7,196 bases of DNA from Candidatus Fermentibacterota bacterium (GTDB lineage Bacteria > JAFGKV01): positions 1 to 7,196 of the forward strand of contig JAFGKV010000023.1 in the NCBI GenBank assembly GCA_016928395.1, written 5' to 3'. The position numbers were made by a program, and so were the translations under genes. The notes beneath the pieces were generated by a model. The model made no database searches. It worked only from the letters and a program-made list of their open reading frames with translations, and had not been told where the DNA came from. The stretch's first letter is position 1, and each line of letters starts with the position of its first letter. Below, one piece after another: positions 1 to 5,681 of this stretch.

Positions 1-208
1 CCCGTTCTGCTGACACTCGGAGGCCTTGTGGTCCAATGCCCTCTCCGAGAGTCCAATCGAATCGACGGCCCTCGATCACAACGGGACTGTCACGAGTCAA
101 GCCCTGACCCTAGTTGCTCGCGTTTCTATTCCGATTCGGGTGCAGGGGAGCAGTATGGGGCGAAGGCGGACAGGCCCCGGGAGATGACAGTATGGAGAGG
201 ACGTACCC
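1..208. other. Gene-free leader upstream of the ywbE-pepT unit
   Basis: No convincing coding region is visible here. A 63-codon open frame runs through it, but its composition is arginine/serine-rich and resembles no family I know. The segment contains a 7-base inverted repeat (CTCGGAG at 16-22, CTCCGAG at 43-49) and the direct repeat GTCCAAT at 31-37 and 51-57. A promoter for the downstream genes is expected here, but I could not pick out a -35/-10 pair with confidence. The clear signal is the ribosome binding site GGAGAGGA at 194-201, about 8 bases before the ATG at 209. Confidence 0.5.
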
Positions 209-469
209 ATGAACGGTAACAATCGGTCCGACATCGCACCCGGCATGCGGGTGAAGGTGGTCCGGAAAGAGGATCAGCGAAGCGGCGCCCTTACCGAAGG
301 GGTCGTCCGCAATCTGCTTACGAAATCGGCCTTCCACCCCCACGGCATCAAGGTGCGGCTGGAGAGCGGCACCGTCGGCCGGGTAAAGGTAATTGTGGGC
401 GCCCAGGGGGGAGCCAGCCCCGCGCCATGCACGCCTGCACCGAGAAGCGAGGAGCCGTCGTATGAGTGA
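209..469 (+). CDS. ywbE: YwbE family protein (DUF2196), small conserved protein of unknown function
   Basis: This is an 86-residue protein whose first ~65 residues match the YwbE pattern as I know it. It opens with MNGNNRSDIAPGMRVKVV, then has a 'KEDQRSGALTEGVV' segment, the very conserved 'HPHGIKVRLESG' (about residues 43-54) and 'VGRVKVI'. The family is a short basic beta-rich domain of about 60-70 residues with no established function. The alternating beta pattern and many lysines/arginines would suit nucleic-acid or ribosome contact, but that is inference. The last ~20 residues (Gly/Ala/Pro/Ser-rich, ending PSYE) are an unconserved-looking tail, and pepT's ribosome binding site lies inside that part of the gene. 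The start is supported by GGAGAGGA 8 bases upstream. The gene overlaps the pepT start by 8 bases, so the two are probably co-transcribed and translationally coupled. Confidence 0.85.
   Translation: MNGNNRSDIAPGMRVKVVRKEDQRSGALTEGVVRNLLTKSAFHPHGIKVRLESGTVGRVKVIVGAQGGASPAPCTPAPRSEEPSYE
451..461 (+). promoter_or_regulatory. Ribosome binding site of pepT inside the ywbE 3' end
   Basis: A GAGGAG run at 449-454 lies 7 bases before ATG 462, inside the last codons of ywbE. Ribosomes ending ywbE at 467-469 would be positioned over this start, so translational coupling is likely. The site also decides the pepT start. Confidence 0.6.
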
Positions 470-1769
470 GACCACCCTGAAGACCAGCGCAGTCGAGCGC
501 TTTCTCCGCTACGTGACCTTCGATACCCAGTCTGACGAGAACTCCCCGACCTACCCGAGCACTACTGGGCAACTGGTGCTGCTGGACACGCTGGTGGAGG
601 AGCTGCGCGAGATTGGACTCACGGACGCCGTCCGAGATGAGCACGGGTATGTGTTCGCCACCGTGCCCGCCACCAGCGCGAAGGCCGGGGTGCCGGTGAT
701 CGGTTTTATCGCCCACGTGGATACCTCGCCCGAGACCAGCGGCGCCAATGTGAAACCCATCATCCATCACCACTGGCAGGGTGAGGACATCCTGCTGCCC
801 GACGATCCGTCGGCAGTACTTTGCACCCGGGAGATTCCGGCACTGCGCGAACAGACGGGCAACGACATCATCACTGCCTCGGGCGCCACCCTGCTTGGCG
901 CCGATAACAAGGCCGGCGTGGCCGAGATCGTTGCGGCCGCCGAGTACCTCATGCAGCACCCCGAGGTGCCCCACGGCGCCATCCGCATCGGGTTCACCCC
1001 TGACGAGGAAGTCGGCAGAGGGACGAAGTACTTCGACGTGGAGAGATTCGGCGCGTGTGCCGCCTACACCATGGACGGCGAGTCGCGCGGGCACCTCGAA
1101 TGCGAGACTTTCTCGGCTGACGCGATGACCGTCACCTTCCAGGGGTTCAACACTCACCCGGGGTTCGCCAAGGGGGTTATGGTCAATGCCATAAAGGTGG
1201 CCGCCGATTTCGTGAACCGCCTGCCAAGAGACCGGCTCTCGCCCGAGACCACCGAGGGCCGCGAAGGCTTCGTACACCCGTACGTGGTCGAGGCTTCGGT
1301 GGACAAGACCTCCATCAAGATCCTGATCCGCGACTTCGCCACGCCTGGGTTGAAGGAGAAAGAGGAACTGATCGAGCGGTTGGCGCAGGAGACCGTTGCC
1401 GAATGGGCCGGCGCGTCGGTGACGACCGCAGTCGATGAGTCGTACCGCAACATGAAGGAAGTGATCGACAGGTATCCCCAGGTAGTCGAGAACGCGCGCG
1501 AGGCCATCCGGCGCGCAGGGTTGACCGTGCATGAGACTGCCATCCGCGGCGGTACGGACGGCTCCCGGCTCTCCTTCATGGGCCTGCCCACCCCGAACGT
1601 GTTCGCCGGCGAGCACGGTGTACACTCGCGTCTCGAGTGGGTCTCCGCGCAGGACATGGAGAAGGCGGTGGAGGTCATCATCGAGATTGCGAGGGTGTGG
1701 GAGGAGAGGGCGCAGGGCTCGGTGCTCGACGGGGCGGCCGAAGGTGCTAGGGCCGGTCTAGGCACGTAG
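462..1769 (+). CDS. pepT: Peptidase T (tripeptide aminopeptidase, M20B family)
   Basis: A 435-residue cytoplasmic di-zinc aminopeptidase that removes the N-terminal residue from tripeptides, a late step of peptide catabolism. The M20 metal site is complete in order: HVDT (H85, D87), GADNKAG with bridging D148, the catalytic pair in PDEE (E182, E183), D205 in MDGE, and H388 in GVHSRLEW. H232 in FNTHPG, in the lid/dimerization domain (about 210-325), matches the substrate-contacting histidine of this family. RGGTDGSRLSFMGLPTPN (362-379) is a PepT hallmark. ATG 462 is chosen over the upstream in-frame ATG at 393 because it gives the canonical N-terminus (VERFLRYVTFDTQSDE) and has GAGGAG about 7 bases upstream. 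The protein is about 25 residues longer than the usual ~408-410, and the excess is an Ala/Gly-rich C-terminal tail. It overlaps ywbE by 8 bases. Confidence 0.96.
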   Translation: MSETTLKTSAVERFLRYVTFDTQSDENSPTYPSTTGQLVLLDTLVEELREIGLTDAVRDEHGYVFATVPATSAKAGVPVIGFIAHVDTSPETSGANVKPIIHHHWQGEDILLPDDPSAVLCTREIPALREQTGNDIITASGATLLGADNKAGVAEIVAAAEYLMQHPEVPHGAIRIGFTPDEEVGRGTKYFDVERFGACAAYTMDGESRGHLECETFSADAMTVTFQGFNTHPGFAKGVMVNAIKVAADFVNRLPRDRLSPETTEGREGFVHPYVVEASVDKTSIKILIRDFATPGLKEKEELIERLAQETVAEWAGASVTTAVDESYRNMKEVIDRYPQVVENAREAIRRAGLTVHETAIRGGTDGSRLSFMGLPTPNVFAGEHGVHSRLEWVSAQDMEKAVEVIIEIARVWEERAQGSVLDGAAEGARAGLGT

Positions 1770-2051
1770 GTAAGATGTCAACTTGCGGAGAGTAGGAGAG
1801 AGACCAAGGTTAGGCGGCATGCCAGGACAAGGCCGCAGAGCGGGGACGTAGACGAGAGTAGGGCTCTCTGGTGGAGTGGCTGCACAGGGACGCTGAGAAA
1901 GTGCCGTCTGAGTCTGGCCGGCCTGGGGACGCAGCATACTGTCAAGTTGGTGAGCGGGCGAGCCATCCACAGAACGATTCATGGCCCGGTGAAGCACGAT
2001 GAAATCATCTCCCGCGTTGACTGACCGCACGGGCTGCGGACCGGGCGTTTT
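1770..2051. other. Anonymous intergenic block after pepT, no recognised gene
   Basis: No family is recognised on either strand. One plus-strand frame stays open from 1770 to the TGA at 2022-2024, and a minus-strand frame is open from 2369 down past 1770. Neither has a convincing ribosome binding site or protein-like composition: the frames are rich in Arg, Ser, Thr, Cys, His and Trp. A short inverted match, CAACTTG at 1779-1785 and CAAGTTG at 1943-1949, is the only repeat I noticed and could be chance. The block ends where homology to the DUF6265-like remnant begins, so it may be inserted DNA (a small mobile element or its scar) that removed the front of that gene. I see no transposase or clear terminal repeats. 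Confidence 0.4.
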
Positions 2052-2255
2052 GACACGCAGGAGCCGACAGAGTTCGCCGCGGTCGAGATCACCGACTCCA
2101 CGGCCGTGTTCGCCAACCCGGAGCATGACTTTCCCCAGCGAGTGCTCTATCGGCGCCTCGGGGCCGGCGCGGTGGCCGCCCGCATCGAGGGTGATCGCGG
2201 CGGCACGGCGATGGCAGTCGACTTCCCCATGCGGCGATCCAAGGTCGTCAAGTAG
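2052..2255 (+). pseudogene. 3' remnant of a DUF6265-like gene
   Basis: In the frame ending at the TAG at 2253-2255 about 65 codons read as the C-terminal half of a DUF6265-type domain: EFAAVEITDSTAVFANPEHD, then FPQRVLYRRLG, an ARIEGDRGG stretch, and the closing VDFPMRR. The 'F-NPEHDFPQR-YRR' core is, as I recall it, the signature of this family of small beta-rich proteins of unknown function. Complete members have roughly 60-90 further residues in front, with a tryptophan-containing N-terminal strand set. Here the frame meets a TGA at 2022-2024, and no ATG, GTG or TTG with a ribosome binding site precedes the conserved part. None of the other frames upstream carries the missing half that I can see. 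I therefore call it a truncated, probably dead gene. The sequence itself is well preserved, suggesting a recent loss, or an assembly error. Confidence 0.65.
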
Positions 2256-2293
2256 CGGCTGCCGTTCGGGCAGTCCTCGGGTGTGGGGCGAGG
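2256..2293 (+). terminator. Possible stem-loops after the DUF6265-like remnant
   Basis: Two short hairpins follow the stop codon directly: CTGCC/GGCAG (2259-2263 with 2269-2273, 5-base loop) and CCTCG/CGAGG (2275-2279 with 2289-2293, 9-base loop). There is no T-tract after either, so a factor-independent terminator is not well supported. They could be chance pairing in GC-rich DNA. Confidence 0.2.
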
Positions 2294-2381
2294 ATGCCGT
2301 GGGTGCCTGCGGAGATGGCGTCTGCACGGTATGTTGCGGGCGCCATGAACATGCGAGAGGACACAACACGCGAGGTGTGAT

Positions 2382-3248
2382 ATGGCAGGATCAGCGTGGA
2401 AATGGGCGGCCGGTTGCGGGATCGGTTGCCTGGTCATCATCATAGGTGCGGCCGGGCTAGGGTTCGGCGGGTTTCTCCTGGCCCGGGGAGCCGTGCGCGA
2501 TGTCAAGGAGATCGCCGACCTCCAGGAGCAGGTGCAGTCGCAGTTCGGTGCCGTCAAGGACTATGCGCCCCGCTCCGGCGCTCTCCCGCCCACTCGTCTC
2601 GACGCGTTTGTCGAGGTCAGGGACGCCATGGGCGAGGTCATGAAGGGCTGGGCCGGCGCGGATTCCTTGCTTAAGCATGGCACGCGCCCCAAGGGTTTCG
2701 TCGAGGGGTTGAAGGCGATCGGCAGTGGCGTCAAGGCCGTATCCACCATCGGGCGTCTCATCGAGGCTCGTAACCGGGCGCTGCTCAAAGCTGAGATGGG
2801 ATTCGGTGAGTACTACTTCCTGTATGCAACAACCTACTACGCGTGGCTGGGGCACTCACCCTCCGATTGCCCCCGGGGAGTGTCGATTCATGCAGGCGGC
2901 GGGAGCCACCGAATGTCGTTTTCTGATGATGAGGATTCGAGCGACCTCGACCAGGTGTATCGAACTACCTATCAGAGTATGCTGCGCCGCGCCGTCGAGG
3001 GCATTCCGTCGGGAGATTCGTGGGCCGAGGCGCTCCGTGCCGAGCTGGCCGCGCTGGACACCGATGCCCGGCGGCTTCCCTGGGCCGAGGGCCTGCCCGC
3101 CATGCTCGTGCAGAGCCTCGAACCATATCGCCAGAGGCTCGCGCCGCTCTACTGGCCCATGAGCAACTGCCTTGAGCTCACCACGCTCACCACGGATGGC
3201 CGAATGCGGGAACGCCTCATGGAGCTGGAGGAGGATAATGTCATCTAG
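2382..3248 (+). CDS. Conserved-looking membrane-anchored protein of unknown function
   Basis: I do not recognise a named family. The 288-residue protein starts with a short basic stretch and one Gly-rich hydrophobic helix (about residues 11-34), which includes Cys12 and Cys16. It has no obvious signal-peptidase site, so a single N-terminal membrane anchor with the rest outside the cytoplasm is the likely topology. The remainder is mostly predicted helix: 39-60 (charged, coiled-coil-like), 72-98, 103-135, an aromatic segment around 140-157 (EYYFLYATTYYAWLG), a polar linker 160-187, and helices 188-280. C163 and C263 could pair if exported. The helical layout with the tyrosine-rich segment suggests a scaffold or ligand-binding domain, not an enzyme; no catalytic motif is visible. 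The start is supported by GAGG at 2372-2375, 6 bases upstream. It is probably transcribed alone: its neighbours are a gene remnant and a convergent gene. Confidence 0.8.
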   Translation: MAGSAWKWAAGCGIGCLVIIIGAAGLGFGGFLLARGAVRDVKEIADLQEQVQSQFGAVKDYAPRSGALPPTRLDAFVEVRDAMGEVMKGWAGADSLLKHGTRPKGFVEGLKAIGSGVKAVSTIGRLIEARNRALLKAEMGFGEYYFLYATTYYAWLGHSPSDCPRGVSIHAGGGSHRMSFSDDEDSSDLDQVYRTTYQSMLRRAVEGIPSGDSWAEALRAELAALDTDARRLPWAEGLPAMLVQSLEPYRQRLAPLYWPMSNCLELTTLTTDGRMRERLMELEEDNVI

Positions 3249-3409
3249 CCCGACAGCCTGCATCGTGCCGGAACGGGCGGTGAAACCGATCGACGGCCCA
3301 TGCGGCGCGGCATGAGTCGTTTCGGCGATACACTCTCAGATGCCCGGCGAGGATTTTCCGCCGCACTGCGCGGGACATGAGCCGGCTGGCGTCCGCGGAA
3401 CCGGTGGTG
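3249..3409. other. Convergent intergenic region
   Basis: This 161-base gap lies between two genes that point at each other, so termination signals for both are expected. I see no classical GC hairpin followed by a T-run on either strand. An imperfect 8-base-pair hairpin (3394-3401 with 3409-3417, one bulged base at 3412) straddles the stop codon of the minus-strand protease gene and lacks a U-tract. No small gene is convincing here. Confidence 0.4.
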
Positions 3410-5443
3410 TTACCGCGTGTACACGATCAGACTCCGGGCCGTGAACCCCTCGCCGAGGAGCCGCACCAGATAGGCGCCCCGAGGGACGGCGCCTCCCGTG
3501 GGGCCTGTAGCCCGCCAAGTCCAGGAGCTGACTCCCGCGGTCATATATCCCTCCGCGATGACGGATACCAGATTTCCCGCCAGGTCATGGATCGTCACGC
3601 GGGCCGGGCCGGCGGTGGGTATGGCGCACGTGAGGGTCACGGAAGTGCCGAACGGCGTCGGCGCGGCAGACAGCGTAGCCTGGGTCGGCACGGGGAACGA
3701 TGGATCGCCTGATACGGCACCGCATTGCACGACCCAGGCCAGGGAATCGGATAGTTCTCCATCGCTTGCCACCACGCGGATCGTGTCTCTGGCACCCTCG
3801 AACGGCGGAGTATAGGAAAAGGTCGAGTCGACACAATCCTGGGTCAGGCCGCCATAGGCGGTCCACTCATACGAGAGTGCATCGCCGTTGGGATCCACGG
3901 CGGTCACCGAGAACACCAGAACCTCTCCCATCGCCAGAGCCGTGTCCAGCGATGAAGGGACATGGGCCGTAATGGCAGGCCAGGCATTGCCGAAACCGAG
4001 ATCGAAGGTCATCAGGGGCCCGGAGGCGCTGATGTTGGTGATCCAGACGCCGCTGGGGCTCCCATACCAGGCGGAGCTTGGGTAGGACACGGGGGTAAAC
4101 GCCGTCTGACCGGTATCCTCGGCAGCGAAGGTGGCGCCGATGCGGAACTCGTAGGGATACCACCACTCCGAGAACTCGCTCACGCCATCCCACGGGCGGG
4201 CCGGATCATACCCGGCATCCTCCACGATGACCTTGTAGTGGGGGTTGCCGGGACCGGCCGAGTTGCTGGATACCGCATTGTCCACGTGGAGGATCAGCAG
4301 GCCAGGGTCTTTCTGGTTCTGCCCGGGGGTGAACCAATCGAAGTAGGCCGAGAAGTCGGAATCGAGATGGTCGAACTTGGCGACTGTCGACGCGGTATTG
4401 CGGTTCTCGATCAGGAAGTACTCCTGTGGACCCGCGCCGGGGGAGGAGATCTTGTAGACTACCGGATTGGTCTCCACTTCCGGCACAGGAATGCGATGCA
4501 TGGGGGATGTCAAGACAATGGGTGTCACGAATCCGAGCTGGTCCTTGCTCCACGCGCACAGGTGGGAAGGATCTTGCCGGGTTCCGTATGACATGATGTT
4601 GTAGCCGCCATAGCCCATGAGGCACCAGTCAACCAAAGGGTGATCATTGCGGTCGCCGGGGGTGTAGTAGGTAGTCACGTCGAGCTTGGCGTCGTAGTCG
4701 TAGAGATCGGGCAAGCCCAAGACGTGGGACGCCTCATGGGCGGCGACGCGGATGGTGATGATTGAGCCGTCGGAGTGCTCCTCGGGATTGCAGGAGTACC
4801 GATCGATGATGACGCCATCATCCGTGGCATAGCCGAGCCCCCACACGGCGTATGACCAGATATCGGCGGGATCGTGGGTCTCTTCCTGGCCGGGACCCGC
4901 ATGGAAGACCCACACGGCATCGGTGTAGCCGTCGCCGTCACGGTCGTAGCGGGAGAAGTCGATGAAGGGATCGGCAGCGGCGAAGAAGTCGGTGAACCAG
5001 AGATCAACGGCATAGTCAGGCTGGGTGAGCCACCCGTGGATATCGCCGGTGACGAAGTAGGTGCCGTAGGATACCTCGGTGAAGTAGTCCCGCATGCTGC
5101 CGGGGCAGACCTCATCCGTGCTGAACAGCAAGGTCTCGTATGCCTCAACGGGATGCAGCGACGTGTCGGCAGGATGATTCGCCCACTGGCATAGGAGCAC
5201 GCAGACGATTCCCGTGTCGCCTCGGGCCTGGGCAGGAACCTGGGCACGGCGGGAGCGCATCTCCTCGGGGGAGACGCCCAGACGGCCGCTGATCACGTCG
5301 TCGGGCATATCGAACACCGTGAAACGAGGGTTGTCGCGAGGCGGAGTCCATCGGGTGTCGGGGGTAGCCGGCGCAGGCGTGGTGAGGCTGGAGGCCAGGA
5401 GGCCGGTCAGAAGGAGCAGGCGAAGAGACGCATGTACCAGCAC
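3410..5443 (-). CDS. Secreted M6-family zinc metalloprotease with PKD-like and FlgD-like C-terminal domains
   Basis: A 677-residue exported endoprotease of the immune inhibitor A (M6) type. A signal peptide covers about residues 1-25 (hydrophobic core LRLLLLTGLLASSL, possible cleavage near TPAPA). The catalytic domain spans about 35-485. It has the calcium-type segment DRDGDGYTDAVWVFHAGPGQ (167-186), the zinc motif HEASHVLGLPD with H236, E237, H240 and likely third ligand D246, and a Met-turn-like NIMSYG (282-287). A PKD-like beta domain follows at about 488-575 (DPNGDALSYEW), with C537 and C574 placed to form a disulfide. A FlgD/type IX-sorting-like Ig domain closes the protein (588-677, with HDLAGNLV and PRGAYLVRL). 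I start it at GTG 5443 because AAAGGA lies 8 bases upstream and the signal peptide begins there; the in-frame ATG at 5488 and the farther one at 5785 give worse N-termini. Substrate is unknown. It is divergent from the other secreted hydrolase. Confidence 0.9.
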   Translation of the reverse strand: MLVHASLRLLLLTGLLASSLTTPAPATPDTRWTPPRDNPRFTVFDMPDDVISGRLGVSPEEMRSRRAQVPAQARGDTGIVCVLLCQWANHPADTSLHPVEAYETLLFSTDEVCPGSMRDYFTEVSYGTYFVTGDIHGWLTQPDYAVDLWFTDFFAAADPFIDFSRYDRDGDGYTDAVWVFHAGPGQEETHDPADIWSYAVWGLGYATDDGVIIDRYSCNPEEHSDGSIITIRVAAHEASHVLGLPDLYDYDAKLDVTTYYTPGDRNDHPLVDWCLMGYGGYNIMSYGTRQDPSHLCAWSKDQLGFVTPIVLTSPMHRIPVPEVETNPVVYKISSPGAGPQEYFLIENRNTASTVAKFDHLDSDFSAYFDWFTPGQNQKDPGLLILHVDNAVSSNSAGPGNPHYKVIVEDAGYDPARPWDGVSEFSEWWYPYEFRIGATFAAEDTGQTAFTPVSYPSSAWYGSPSGVWITNISASGPLMTFDLGFGNAWPAITAHVPSSLDTALAMGEVLVFSVTAVDPNGDALSYEWTAYGGLTQDCVDSTFSYTPPFEGARDTIRVVASDGELSDSLAWVVQCGAVSGDPSFPVPTQATLSAAPTPFGTSVTLTCAIPTAGPARVTIHDLAGNLVSVIAEGYMTAGVSSWTWRATGPTGGAVPRGAYLVRLLGEGFTARSLIVYTR

Positions 5444-5678
5444 GGGAACGATCCTTTCTGTGGTGACGTGTGCGAGCGCGGCAGTCATCGAGTGATTCCA
5501 TCCGCATTCGCACCACGAATAGTCACCCGAACAGTGCTTCAGCGCAAGAGCTGTGAAGGGCGTCTCAAAAGTGTACCAGCCGGTCACGGCGATTAGCGTA
5601 CCATTGACAACGGGTCGGCTATGCCGCAACTCCCGGCGCCTCTCACTCACAATTCCGGTATTTTCACTGGAGGTCACT
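5444..5678. promoter_or_regulatory. Divergent promoter region between the two secreted hydrolase genes
   Basis: With both genes started at their GTG codons, this 235-base region must hold both promoters. On the plus strand a TTGACA lies at 5604-5609, but no good -10 hexamer follows at 16-18 bases, so its role as a -35 box is weak. An AT-richer patch (CGGTATTTTCAC, around 5656-5667) sits just before the ribosome binding site. On the minus strand I see no clear boxes. Shared control of the pair is plausible from the layout but not shown. Confidence 0.4.
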
Positions 5679-5681
5679 GTG
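5669..5681 (+). promoter_or_regulatory. Ribosome binding site deciding the GTG start of the Ntn hydrolase
   Basis: GGAGGT at 5669-5674 is a near-perfect Shine-Dalgarno sequence and sits 4 bases before GTG 5679. The frame is open back to an ATG at 5553, but that start would put 42 non-conserved residues before the signal peptide. Confidence 0.7.

Noticed and set aside
28-219. 63-codon plus-strand open frame in the leader
   Set aside because: No ribosome binding site, Arg/Ser/Pro-rich, overlaps the ywbE start, and no family resemblance.
348-1625. 425-codon open frame on the minus strand across pepT
   Set aside because: It is the shadow of the clearly coding pepT frame in GC-rich DNA; its His/Gly/Arg/Val-rich composition matches no family.
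1758-2369. 203-codon open frame on the minus strand over the pepT-2382 gap
   Set aside because: Part of it lies antisense to the DUF6265-like remnant, which is convincingly coding on the plus strand. The rest shows no ribosome binding site or recognisable protein.
1999-2445. 148-codon plus-strand open frame
   Set aside because: It overlaps the DUF6265-like remnant in another frame and runs into the start of the gene at 2382; composition is Arg/Ser/Cys-rich and unlike a protein.
3394-3417. Hairpin at the end of the protease gene as a terminator
   Set aside because: The stem is imperfect, includes the stop codon, and is not followed by a T-run on the minus strand.
3962-4591. 209-codon plus-strand open frame
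   Set aside because: Antisense shadow of the M6 protease, whose motifs fix the coding strand.
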